Shown piece by piece: positions 34,966 through 45,100 of a stretch of DNA of 51,348 nucleotides (the stretch's first letter is position 1; every line of letters begins with the position of its first letter). This DNA comes from Phycisphaerales bacterium (GTDB taxonomy: Bacteria; Planctomycetota; Phycisphaerae; Tepidisphaerales; Tepidisphaeraceae): positions 1 to 51,348 of the forward strand of contig JANYKD010000031.1 in assembly GCA_025361735.1 (NCBI GenBank), in the 5' to 3' direction. The position numbers and the translations under genes are program-made. The notes beneath the pieces were generated by a model. It searched no databases. It saw only the letters and a list, made by a program, of their open reading frames with translations, and was not told where the DNA came from.

Positions 34966-35649
34966 CTAGCGCCGCAGCGTTTCACAATCCGATTCGCCGG
35001 CGAGGATGGCGATTTTGGCCATGCCGATGAAGAGGCCGGAGTCGACGAGGCCCGCGCGGTGGAGGATGCATTCCTGTGTCTCGGTCGGGTTGGGCATGCC
35101 GGCGGGCAGGAACGAGCAGTCGTAGATGTAGTTGCTGTTGTCGGTGATGTAGGGCTGGCCGTCGGGATTGAGGCGAAGCGTGGGGATGCAACCCAGCGAT
35201 CGCAGATAAATGGCGCTGGCCTCGTGGGCGAAACGGATGACCTCGACGGGCAGGGGGCTCTTGGTGCCCAGGCGGGCGACGCGTTTGGAGGAGTCCGCGA
35301 TGATGATCAGTTTGCGCGTGCTCTGGGCGACGACCTTTTCGCGCACCAGCGCGCCGCCGAGACCTTTGATGACATCGAGATTGGGTGCCACTTCGTCGGC
35401 GCCGTCGATGGTCACGTCGGGCGTCGGGCAGTCGGCCAGCGTCGTCAGCGGGATGCCCAGTTCGATGGCTCGCGCCTCTGATCGCCTCGAGGTGGGGATA
35501 CCACGGATGCCCTTGAGCCGGCCGGCTTTGATCTGCCGGGCGATGGCGATGAGGATGTAGTCGGCGGTCGAGCCGGTGCCAAGACCGACGACCATGTCGT
35601 TCTCGACGTATTGCAGTGCTGCTTCGGCCGCTCGTTCTTTCGGGTTCAT
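34966..35649 (-). CDS. rpiA: Ribose-5-phosphate isomerase A
   Basis: 227 residues, the normal RpiA length. Conserved motifs: VGLGTGSTADYILIAIA (phosphate site), IPTSRRSEARAIELGIPL, DVTIDGADEVAPNLD with the catalytic Asp/Glu region, and IKGLGGALVREKVVAQST with Lys. It interconverts ribose-5-phosphate and ribulose-5-phosphate. The cytosolic pentose-phosphate enzyme sits upstream of thyX on the same strand; co-transcription is likely. The 323 bases between 35650 and 35972 hold no gene, only a small tandem GCTTGAGCG pair near 35710. Confidence 0.95.
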   Translation of the reverse strand: MNPKERAAEAALQYVENDMVVGLGTGSTADYILIAIARQIKAGRLKGIRGIPTSRRSEARAIELGIPLTTLADCPTPDVTIDGADEVAPNLDVIKGLGGALVREKVVAQSTRKLIIIADSSKRVARLGTKSPLPVEVIRFAHEASAIYLRSLGCIPTLRLNPDGQPYITDNSNYIYDCSFLPAGMPNPTETQECILHRAGLVDSGLFIGMAKIAILAGESDCETLRR

Positions 35650-35972
35650 AAGAAGGCGGAGAGGATACAGAGACGAGGTGGCACGTCAATGGCCTGGCTT
35701 GAGCGCCTAGCTTGAGCGTACATGACGGGGTGGTAGATCGTGCGCTGATCGGTGGGCTTCGGGGGCTTGGGCTCAGCGGCGCCAACCTGAACAAACAGAC
35801 GGCGGCGACTTTCCCGATGGAACAACCCGCGTCGGTTGTGGTAGATGGTGGTAAGTCATCGTGCGGAAACCACGCGGCGGAAATGACCTTGCCCCGGCGC
35901 TGTCCGGGCGGCTGAAGGAATGGAAGAAGCCGTGGAGTTGAAATCGCACGGGCACCGCCTACGGAGACATGA

Positions 35973-37475
35973 ATGAAGTTCGCCGCATTCTGTTGCCTCG
36001 CTTTGCTTGCCACGAGTGTCGCTGTCCGGGCCGGGGATCGGCCGCAGTTCGGGCAGCAATTCACGCGGAACATGGCCAGCGACGAGAAGAACCTGCCTGA
36101 TTCGTTCGATCTGGCCAGTGGGAAGAATGTCGCCTGGGTCGCCAAACTCGGCACCCAGAGTTGGTCGACGCCCACGATCGGGTCGGGCCGGGTGCTGGTG
36201 ACCACCAACAACGCCAACCCGCGCGATCCCAGACACAAGGGCGACCGGGGCGTGCTCATGGCGTTTGATGAGAAGAGCGGGCAGTTCCAGTGGCAGCTCA
36301 TCGTGCCCAAGCTGGAGGAGGACGATTTCTTCGATTGGCCCAACGTCGGCATGTGTTCCCCGGCCACGATCGACGGGCAACGCGCGTACGTGGTGACCAA
36401 TCGCGGCGAAGTTGTCTGCATGACACTGGACGGGTTGGCCAAGGGGAACACCGGACCCTTCAAGGATGAGGGACGGCACATGGCCCGGCCGGTTGATCCG
36501 GCGATGGAGCCCGGGCCGCTGGATGCGGACATCGTCTGGATCTACGACGTCCGCAACGAACTGAAACTGCACCAGCACGACTCGGCCCATGCTTCGCCGC
36601 TGATCGATGGCGACTTCATTTATGTCAACACATCCAATGGCGTCGACCGTACGCACCGAGCATTGCCAACACCGGATGCACCGGGGTTGATCGTCCTGGA
36701 CAAACGCACGGGCAGGCTCATTGCCAAAGAGGATGAGGCCATCGGGCGTGATGTCATTCACTGCACCTGGTCGAGCCCGTCGCTGGGCGAGGTCAATGGC
36801 CGGCGGCTGATCTTCTTCATCGGCGGCAACGGGGTGTGTTATGCGTTTGATGCTTTCAAAGAGGCCCCGCCTGCCGGGGAAGTGAAGCTCATGAAGGCCG
36901 TCTGGAAGTTTGACTGCGACCCGACAGCGCCCAAGGAGAAGATCCACACCTACGTGGGCAATCGCAAGGAGAGTGCCAGCAACGCCTACGGCATGCCGAT
37001 GTTCGTCGATGGCCGGGTGTATCTGATCGCGGGCGGCGATGTGTTCTGGGGCAAGCGGCAGAGCTGGATGAAGTGTGTCGATCCGACGAAGACCGGCGAC
37101 ATCACCCAGAGCGGGCTGGTGTGGCAGTATGAGATCCCCACGCACAGCCTGTGCACGCCGGCCATCGCCGACGGGCTGGCCTACATGACGGACTGCGCCA
37201 AGATGCTGCATTGCGTCGACGCGGCCACGGGCAAGATCGTTTGGACGCACAAGACCAACGGCGAGATCTGGGCCTGCCCGCTGGTGGCCGATGGGAAGGT
37301 GTATATCGGCACGCGCAAGGGAGATTTCTGGATCCTGTCGGCCGGCCGGGAGAAGAAGGTGCTGAGCCAAATTGACATGGGCGAACCGATGAACGGCAGC
37401 GTGACCGCGGCCAACGGGACGGTGTATGTGACGACGATGAGCCGGTTGATTGCGCTGCGGATCAGTGGCCGCTGA
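35973..37475 (+). CDS. Exported PQQ-like beta-propeller protein
   Basis: 500 residues. Signal peptide (MKFAAFCCLALLATSVAVRA) followed by repeats of the PQQ-like type: NVAWVAKLGTQSWSTPTIGS, GVLMAFDEKSGQFQWQL, CVDAATGKIVWTHKTNGEIW, VADGKVYIGTRKGDFWIL. These form an eight-bladed propeller. The absence of dehydrogenase active-site residues suggests a binding or scaffold protein; such genes are very abundant in planctomycetes. Overlaps the convergent GYF gene by 14 bases at the 3' end. Confidence 0.85.
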   Translation: MKFAAFCCLALLATSVAVRAGDRPQFGQQFTRNMASDEKNLPDSFDLASGKNVAWVAKLGTQSWSTPTIGSGRVLVTTNNANPRDPRHKGDRGVLMAFDEKSGQFQWQLIVPKLEEDDFFDWPNVGMCSPATIDGQRAYVVTNRGEVVCMTLDGLAKGNTGPFKDEGRHMARPVDPAMEPGPLDADIVWIYDVRNELKLHQHDSAHASPLIDGDFIYVNTSNGVDRTHRALPTPDAPGLIVLDKRTGRLIAKEDEAIGRDVIHCTWSSPSLGEVNGRRLIFFIGGNGVCYAFDAFKEAPPAGEVKLMKAVWKFDCDPTAPKEKIHTYVGNRKESASNAYGMPMFVDGRVYLIAGGDVFWGKRQSWMKCVDPTKTGDITQSGLVWQYEIPTHSLCTPAIADGLAYMTDCAKMLHCVDAATGKIVWTHKTNGEIWACPLVADGKVYIGTRKGDFWILSAGREKKVLSQIDMGEPMNGSVTAANGTVYVTTMSRLIALRISGR

Positions 37476-38304
37476 TGACCCTCAAGACAATCACCGCGAT
37501 GAAGATCGCGATGCCGACGATCACATACAGCGCCTTCAACCACGGTGACTTTCGCTTGGCGCCCGGGCGCAGGCCTTTGGCGTAGGGGGCGTTGACGGTT
37601 GGGGTCATCTCCATGCCGAGCGGCCAAGTCATGCCGGTCAGATCGCGCCTGATCCTGCCGAATGAGAACATGCTCGGGACGAGCTTGAATTTCTCCGCTC
37701 CAACCCGGATCGTCAGGCCGCCGCCCCAGAACGAGAGCTTGACGAGCGAAATCGATTCTCGCGGCAGCACGACGACGTCCTTGTCGGCGAACTTATGTTT
37801 CGGGTCGATGGTGGCCTGGATGCCCGGCGGCAGCTCCGACACGAAGCAGGTTCGGGCGTTGTCCTCGCTCTGGGCGGCCGCGGCGATCAGCGCCCCGGCC
37901 AATCCACCCACGGCGAAGCCCGTTTGTGATGCCATGCGGCTCTTGAGCACCAGGTAGAACGCCCGTGGCGTAGCATAGCCGACGCCGGTCCACCGCTGGC
38001 TGCCGATGCTGATCTGTTTGCCGAGCAAGCTGAAAGGCCCGGGATCGTCCGGCACACGTTGTGACCAGGCCACATCTGTTTGTGCCTGGTACTGAAGCAC
38101 GGGGGCGGCCGCCACTGGCATCGCGGCGACGGGCGCGGTGGCACGCAGTTCGGGCAAGGTCCGCGCCTCGGTCCACTCAGGCATGCCCTCGTGCCATACG
38201 AGCGAGTTCCACGGTACCTGGCCGCCGGCCAGCATTCCGCGCATCTGCTCGTCGGAGACGGGTCCAATCTGTCTTTGCTCAAAGGCGTAAAACCACTCAG
38301 CCAT
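37462..38304 (-). CDS. GYF_2-domain membrane protein
   Basis: 280 residues from MAEWFYAFEQRQIGPVSDEQ, GGAGG upstream. The first about 50 residues are a GYF_2 domain (WFYAxxxxxxGPVSxEQMRGML, NSLVWHEGMPEW), an adaptor for protein or proline-rich binding. The middle includes a Gly/Ala hydrophobic stretch (VGGLAGALIAAAA) and a beta-rich region (KDVVVLPRESISLVKLSFWG); the C-terminus is a transmembrane helix (ALYVIVGIAIFIAVIVLRV). Probably an inner-membrane adaptor; the partner is unknown. Confidence 0.8.
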   Translation of the reverse strand: MAEWFYAFEQRQIGPVSDEQMRGMLAGGQVPWNSLVWHEGMPEWTEARTLPELRATAPVAAMPVAAAPVLQYQAQTDVAWSQRVPDDPGPFSLLGKQISIGSQRWTGVGYATPRAFYLVLKSRMASQTGFAVGGLAGALIAAAAQSEDNARTCFVSELPPGIQATIDPKHKFADKDVVVLPRESISLVKLSFWGGGLTIRVGAEKFKLVPSMFSFGRIRRDLTGMTWPLGMEMTPTVNAPYAKGLRPGAKRKSPWLKALYVIVGIAIFIAVIVLRVISGH

Positions 38305-38601
38305 GAGTCGACCTCCACAATCGAAGTATGTAGCCGCCCATGAACATAATGTATTTTCCTTCCCGACGCAAAGGCGGATATAAGCTGGGCGTAAAATGGA
38401 GCGGGGCACGAACATATTCCTGGCGACTGGTCCCCTCCATTGCTGTGGGTCATTGTTGGTCGTGCGATCCGCACCCGTGGCTGTCATCTACTGGCAACTA
38501 ATAACTGGCAACTGGCAACTAACAGGCTGCTAAGAATCACATGCACATCCCCTTTGCCTTTTCCAAATACTCCGGTAACAATTAACTCAGGATAACACTG
38601 C

Positions 38602-39528
38602 ATGGAGAATGACGTTTCATGGCAAGTGCTCCGTCGAATCCTGCAGCAATGGGCAGGATCATCGGCGGAGCTCCAGGAAGTCAGGACCCTCGGGGGCGGG
38701 TCCATCTACAATACCCTCCTGCTTACTGCCCGCGACGGGCTGACGGCGGTCCTGAAACTGTCCTCGCACCGCGTCAATCGCGAGGTTGAACGCGAGGCCC
38801 ACCAGCTCAAGACCCTCGGCGCACTCGGGCTGCCCGTGCCCAAGGTACACGAGTATCATCTGGCCACCCTCGATTGCCCCCATTCCTGGCTGCTGCTCGA
38901 GTACATCGACGCGATGGACCTGCACGAGGTGCGGGATGCGATCACGCCCCAGGAATACCAGGTTGTCCAGGAGGAACTGGCCGACTTCTGTGTGCTGTTG
39001 CACAACACGACCGCGCGTTACTACCAGCGCGACGGCGACGCCGAGACGCCCCGGTTCCGGAGCTGGCCGCGATTCTTTCATCATATTTATGACAGCATCT
39101 GGCGGGATGTCCGGACGGCCAAGATCCTGCCCTTGGAAGCCAAGCGCCAAATGGGCCGGTTGCACGAACAGTTGGATGAACTACTTGAACACCACGACCG
39201 CCCTCGCCTCATCCATGGCGACTTCTGGTCGGCCAACATCCTGGTCCGCCAGCACAACCACGGGCACTGGCATGTCGCGGCGTTACTCGATCCGAATCTG
39301 AAATTCGCCCACGCCGAGTCCGAACTGGCGTATCTTGAGCTGTTTCACACGATCACCCCGGAATTTCTCAAGAGATATCACAAGACCCACGACTCGGACG
39401 ACAGTTACTTCAAGTACCGTAAAGACTTATATCACGTTTACGATTTGCTTGATCACGTGCATCTTTTCGGGAATGAGTACGTCAAACCCTTTGTCGCGAC
39501 GCTGGACAAGCTCCATCATGTGCTTTAG
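38602..39528 (+). CDS. Fructosamine-kinase-like phosphotransferase
   Basis: 308 residues. The APH/FN3K kinase fold is visible: TLGGGSIYNTLLL (nucleotide loop), AVLKLSSHRVNREVEREA (Lys), catalytic LIHGDFWSANILV (HGDxxxxN), and LLDPNLKFAHAESELAYLEL with the metal-binding Asp. The LELF region and the GDxWSANxL motif match fructosamine/ketosamine-3-kinases, which phosphorylate glycated amines so that they break down. The upstream 297-base gap contains the divergent GYF promoter region and four copies of GGCAACT near 38491-38520. Confidence 0.85.
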   Translation: MENDVSWQVLRRILQQWAGSSAELQEVRTLGGGSIYNTLLLTARDGLTAVLKLSSHRVNREVEREAHQLKTLGALGLPVPKVHEYHLATLDCPHSWLLLEYIDAMDLHEVRDAITPQEYQVVQEELADFCVLLHNTTARYYQRDGDAETPRFRSWPRFFHHIYDSIWRDVRTAKILPLEAKRQMGRLHEQLDELLEHHDRPRLIHGDFWSANILVRQHNHGHWHVAALLDPNLKFAHAESELAYLELFHTITPEFLKRYHKTHDSDDSYFKYRKDLYHVYDLLDHVHLFGNEYVKPFVATLDKLHHVL

Positions 39529-39601
39529 CGATGCGAAGTCGCGGTTTCCCGTAACTTTCTGCTATCTGGACTGTCTTTATTCTTAATTGTGGAGGCCTAT
39601 T

Positions 39602-42043
39602 TTGGAGAAGGGTTTGGATAACGAGCGCAGCCCGCAGGAGTTGCTGCACGAATTCACGACGACCGGCCGGCAGGAGCCGTTCGCGGAGATTGTGCGCCGT
39701 TATGCCGGAATGGTCTTCCACGTCTGCCATCAGGTTGTCAAGAACACCCACGATGCCGAGGATGTCACCCAAGCTGTATTTCTGACCCTCGCCACCCAAT
39801 CCAAGAGTACTCAGATCAAGTACATCGGCCCCTGGCTTCAGCAAGTGGCTTATCGACTGGCTTTGGACGTTCGTAAGTCTCAGAAGCGCCGTGAGATACG
39901 AGAGATCAAGCATTTCGAGATATCCCGGGGCAACGGCAACGGCAATGGCCACGCACCGGCCGCCTCGGTTGCTCTGGACCAGTCGGAGATGAAGTCGCTG
40001 GTCGCCGACGAACTGAACAAACTCCCCACGAAATATCGCCTGCCGCTCATTCTGCACTACTTTGGCGGCATGAGCCGCGAGGAAATGGCTCGCGAGCTGC
40101 GCTGCAAACCCAGCACGCTGGGTGTGCGGCTGTTCCGTGGCCGGGAAATGTTGTCCGAGCGGCTGGCCGAGCGCGGCATTGTCGTCGGCGTGGGCGTGGT
40201 AACGGTTTTGCTGGCCTCGGTGGTCCGGGAGACCATCAGCCAGAACCTGCACGCCAGTGTTTGCCAGTATGCGACGACAATGGCTGCGGGTCACAGTATC
40301 AGTGCCTCGCTGGTCCCGTCGCATATCCTTGGCTTGGCGCAGACCGCGTCGCGTACGCTGCTGGTGGCCCGCATCAAGACGGCGGCCGCCGCCACACTCA
40401 TTGGAGCCAGCGCGCTGTTCGCAGGCGCTGAGGTGGTCGCGCGAGTCGACGTGTCGAATCTTCTACCGAACCTCCTGCGCGTGGATCTGAAGAACCTGCT
40501 GCAATTCCGATTATCGTTGCCGCGCATGCAGACTCCGCCGACGCAACTGAGCCAGGCCAATCCGATCCATCTCGACGCCGGCGCGATTACGCCCAAGCCG
40601 TTGATGAGCCCCGAGCAGATCATCGCCAATGTCGCCATCGAGCCCGTGGGAACCATTGACGCCTGGGCACCACCCTCACGGTACTCTTCGGGATCGTTCA
40701 CCATTTCCGGGCCGCTCAATATTCAGCAGATGCTGGGTGGGTCGCCGGTCGCGGCCTCGACATCGCGTTCGCCGCTGGATCTGCTTCCCGTAGTGCCGCC
40801 GGTGTCGGCCAAGGACTACACGCCGTCAATCAACGCCGTTGCCACGAGTTCGGCGACCAGTACATACCACGCAACCGATACGGTTTCACTGGCGACGACA
40901 TCCTCGCTCGGCAGCGGCCTGATTCACGTCTCGCCCAAACCGGACAGCAACAGCTACAGCTCGTCGGGTGGCGGTCAGCGGCAGGTGAAGAACCTCACCC
41001 TCCAGCCTGCGCCGGCGGGCGGGCGTTCGCCGGGCAAAGTCGGGTCGGCGGCAGTTGCTTCGGCTCGGCCGGCTCCACTTGAACTCGTTTCCAATACCCC
41101 GGTCGATGAGAACTTCATCGCCCAGGTTGACACAGGTGTCATGCCGCTCGCACTCGTCCAGCGCCAGCTTCATTCGGCGCAGACAACCGAGCAAACAGAC
41201 ACGAGCACGGCTTCTGTTGCCACCCGTGTCACAGGCACCACCACCAGTATCACCAGCAGCACCTACATCAGCGCCTATCCCGCCTATCAGCGGCGGCCGT
41301 GGAACAACACCGACACCACTCTTGCCGGCTGGGGCAATGTCGACGTCAACGGCGTCTTCGACAACAGCGGCCTGGTCATCGCCGACGGCAACAACAGTAG
41401 CCACACGCTTTCTCTGTCTAGTGCGTCCCTCATCACCAATTCGATGGACAATTCCCTGAGTGCCACGGCCGGCTGGTATGCGACCAGCGGCGGCAAGCTG
41501 GTGCTGCCGCCCATCCATCTCGCGACCGGCCAGAAATCGCTCACCTGGGGCGAGTCCCCATCCGATCCGGTGATCGACCTTGTCAACAGTGTGCGCCTGA
41601 CTTTCACTCCGGTGACCGCCGCCGGCCAGGTGTCGATTTCGCTGTTGGCGCCGGATCGAGCCGACATACCCGACTCCGGTGCGACTACGTTCCTCGACGT
41701 CTGGTCGATTGATTCGGGATCCACGCTGCTGCACGACATCAATGCGACCATTCGGCTCGACAGCCAACTGCTGGCCGAGCTTGGGTATGCGGAGTCGGAT
41801 GTGCTGCTCTGGGCCTACGACAGCAACCAGTGGCATTCGCTGGCCGCAACGGACTTCTCGGTCGATCTTAAGAGTCACCTGCTGAACGGCGACATCGGCG
41901 ATGCCGGTTACTTCGCCATTTCCGGCCAGCCACAGCAGCAGACCGCCGCCTTGCGATCCATCACAGTCGTGCCCGAACCGGCCGCGCTCTCGCTCCTGGC
42001 CCTAGGCGCGACTCTGCTCCTCCGCCGCCGTCGCGATCGCTGA
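39602..42043 (+). CDS. ECF sigma factor fused to a membrane-linked C-terminal domain with PEP-CTERM-like tail
   Basis: 813 residues, TTG start at 39602 with GGAGG seven bases before; a TTG at 39587 is possible. Residues about 15-90 are sigma70 region 2 (VKNTHDAEDVTQAVFLTLAT, WLQQVAYRLALDVRKSQ), about 125-180 region 4 (LPTKYRLPLILHYFGGMSRE, KPSTLGVRLFRGREML). A hydrophobic stretch (GVGVVTVLLASVV) near 190 and another (ATLIGASALFAGA) near 255 follow, then about 500 Ser/Thr-rich residues with a beta-rich domain (DPVIDLVNSVRLTFTPVTAA). The end reads VPEPAALSLLALGATLLLRR, a PEP-CTERM tail. Sigma factors with transmembrane C-termini exist in planctomycetes; a PEP-CTERM tail is unusual (see findings). 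Confidence 0.85.
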   Translation: MEKGLDNERSPQELLHEFTTTGRQEPFAEIVRRYAGMVFHVCHQVVKNTHDAEDVTQAVFLTLATQSKSTQIKYIGPWLQQVAYRLALDVRKSQKRREIREIKHFEISRGNGNGNGHAPAASVALDQSEMKSLVADELNKLPTKYRLPLILHYFGGMSREEMARELRCKPSTLGVRLFRGREMLSERLAERGIVVGVGVVTVLLASVVRETISQNLHASVCQYATTMAAGHSISASLVPSHILGLAQTASRTLLVARIKTAAAATLIGASALFAGAEVVARVDVSNLLPNLLRVDLKNLLQFRLSLPRMQTPPTQLSQANPIHLDAGAITPKPLMSPEQIIANVAIEPVGTIDAWAPPSRYSSGSFTISGPLNIQQMLGGSPVAASTSRSPLDLLPVVPPVSAKDYTPSINAVATSSATSTYHATDTVSLATTSSLGSGLIHVSPKPDSNSYSSSGGGQRQVKNLTLQPAPAGGRSPGKVGSAAVASARPAPLELVSNTPVDENFIAQVDTGVMPLALVQRQLHSAQTTEQTDTSTASVATRVTGTTTSITSSTYISAYPAYQRRPWNNTDTTLAGWGNVDVNGVFDNSGLVIADGNNSSHTLSLSSASLITNSMDNSLSATAGWYATSGGKLVLPPIHLATGQKSLTWGESPSDPVIDLVNSVRLTFTPVTAAGQVSISLLAPDRADIPDSGATTFLDVWSIDSGSTLLHDINATIRLDSQLLAELGYAESDVLLWAYDSNQWHSLAATDFSVDLKSHLLNGDIGDAGYFAISGQPQQQTAALRSITVVPEPAALSLLALGATLLLRRRRDR

Positions 42044-42121
42044 TCGCCGCGCGCCACACCGCTTCAGTTCAGAGGTTCGTTTCCGCCAGGATTGACATGT
42101 GTGGACGTAAGGCCCCTCGCT

Positions 42122-45100
42122 CTATCCGATTCCAATCTCGTCCACCCGCGCCCGCGGCGCCGCCGTCGCATGCGGCCGATATGCCGCCACGATCGACGCC
42201 GTCTGGTTGATGACCCGGGCGACATCGCTGTACTCGTACGTCCCCGTTGGCACCCCCTCGAACAGCACGCGCGGGTTGGCAAAATACGGAATCGTAGCCC
42301 CGGGATCGTAGCTCATGATGTCGTGGTACAACGAAGTGCCATCGGCCGTGAAGCGATAGCCGTGAGAATATGCGAATGGGCTGCTGACGCCGTCCGTCAG
42401 GTTGTCCGAATCGTGTTCGGCCCCCAGATTGTGCCCGATCTCGTGCGCCAGCGTGAAGGTCGGCGCGGAGGCCTGAGCGGCGAGCACCACGGAAAACCCC
42501 AAGCTGGCGTTGTCCGCGCTGTACAGATTCGATAACTCGTATCCGACCCCACCCAGATCGCCATCGCCCACCAGCAGCGAAACCAGGTCGGCGCCATACT
42601 GATCCCGAAGCGCATGCACGTTGTCCATGTATCCGTCCGCCGGGTTGGCCAATCGGGTCAGATCCGTATGGAAGCTACCCGAGTCCGTGTAATCCACCTC
42701 CGCCGTCTCGACCAGATTCAATCGGGTGGCAATCAGGCTGTTGGCGAACGCCGTGTTCGCATCCTGCACCGCCGCGTCAATCCACTCACCAATCGTCGAG
42801 TGGTCGGCTTCCGCGGACTGCCGCGCTGCGGGCGTGTAGACCACCATCAGATCGATCGTCGACATCGGCACGATCCGTTGCGACACCGCCCCCGACTTGC
42901 TCGCCAGGCAGTTGCCGGTGCCCGCGAACGCGGCAGTGATCTTATGCAGGCCGGCTGACAGCAAGCCAAGCTTCAGGACTGCCTTTGAGGCGGAGACAAG
43001 TGCCGTCCCCAGTGTTTTGGTGCCTTCCTTGAATGTTACAGTGCCGCTGCCAACCGGTACGCCGGCCGGGGTGTTCAGTTTCGCCGTGAGTGTGGCGGAA
43101 CCGCCCGCCGGCATCCAGTCGGCGGAACTTGCCAATGTCAGCGTTGACGCGACGGGCCGCACCGTGACCGGCATCACGCCAGCAACGGCGGACAGGTAGT
43201 TGCCGCTACCGGTGTAGACGACCTTCACTTTGTGCGCGCCGCCCGAGAGAAGCCCCAAGGTCGTCACCATTGCCCGGCCATTCTGCAGTCGTCCGTAGCC
43301 TGTAATCCGCCTTCCGTCGTAGAGCACGATGTCTCCCACCGGCACCGGCCCACCGGGAATGCTCGACCGCACCGCCACCCCGACCTGCAACTTCCGCCCC
43401 CACGGTGTCGTTTTTACAGGTGCTGTAATGGTGCCGACGCTCGCGGCCTTGCTCACCACCTGCTTCACGCCTGCCGATGTTGATCCCAGCGTGAAACCCC
43501 CACCGCTGTACACGGCCGAGAGGGTGTGCGCGCCGGCCGACATCAGCGGCACCGTGAACACGGCCTGCCCTGTTTTGTTCAAGTGCAGGGACTGCAACAC
43601 GCCGGATTCGTTCTTCAGAGTCACCGTGCTTGAAGCGCCCGCATCGGCCGGGGTCACGGTCGCCGTGAACGTGAGCGACTGGCCATACACGGTAGAGGGG
43701 CGTGAGGTTGTCAGCGTTACCCGGCTTGACTCCACCACCCGCTGGGTGACCGCCGGGGAAACGGCGGCCAGGAAATCCGCCCCGCCGCTGTACTCGGCGT
43801 GAAACGAGTGCATTCCGTGCGCCAGCGGCGGGCACTTGAAGTAAGCCGTGCCGTGATCCATCGGCGCGGTGCCGAGTATCCGGGTTCCATCCTTGAATGT
43901 CACCTTGCCGCCGTGCGGCAACAGCCCGCACTCCGAGGACGCCGCCGCTGTCAGCATCTCGGATTGCCTGTCTGTCAAGCGGTCAGCGGGAGGAACGAGG
44001 CTGAGTTCGGCCGACACCTTGGTGATCCGAACGGTTACGCTGAAGGTTGCGGCCGCGTGATCGGCATCACCGCTGTATTGGGCCAGGATGGTGTGCGCGC
44101 CTGCGTGCAGGGAGCCCTTTTCCGGACCCGACGGCGTGGCCCCATCGTAGAGCCCTACATTACCAAGGCTCTGCCCGGTCGCTGCGTCGACGTAGTCCAC
44201 ATGGCCGCTCTTGACGGACAATCCGTTGGTCGCGTCTCGGACATCCGCGTTCAGCCACATGGCAGCGCCGTACGAGAATAGGGCCAGACTCGGATCATAG
44301 GACCGCACTTCTGATCCGGAGTTCAGAAACAGGGCACTCCCATCATCGCTCATGCACATGATGTTGCCATACGACTCAGGCGTTCCGTTGCCGTCGCCGG
44401 CTTGGGTTCGCGCCAACTGCCGCCAAGTCCGGGTGTCATAGGCCGTGAGGGTGTCGGTCCAGGCATCTGACACATAGAGCACATCGCGGCCGGCGTCGAA
44501 TAGCACGCCCGCATTGGCGAGGACGACGTACGTCCTGACCGTATTCAGAGACGCGTCTCGAATCTCCAGAGCTCCTTCCGTGGAAATGGCCACCAGTGCC
44601 CCATCCCGGCTGACCGAGAGCCCGCGCACGGCGCCGCGGGCGATTGGGCTGCTGACGATGCCGCTTTCGGTACAGCGGTAGATGTCATGCTGAGACGCTA
44701 TGTAGACCGTTGAGAAATCGGCACTTCGCGCCACGGTCGCCTGGCCAACGCATGATAACGCCTCGCTTGTCGTGCCCGCGTTGATGGACAATTGATAGAT
44801 GCGCTCCTGGTTGTGGGTGGTTCCAAAGACCTCCTGGGATGTGATCACCGTATTCGATCCAAGCAGCGCCAAGTCAACCGTCCGACCCTGGTCGGTTGCC
44901 AAAGCGACGGGGACTTCGGCGGCGGTGCCTGCCGCAAGATCCACCTTCCACAACCCTGTCGGCGCCCCGGCCACATATAGGTACTTCGCGTCCTGAGTCA
45001 AGTCCGCGCCGCGAGCGCCCGGAACGCTGATTGAACCCAGAAGTTGTCCCGTCGCCGGGTTGTAGCGGCCGACTGTGTCATCGTTCACCAGCAGCAACTG

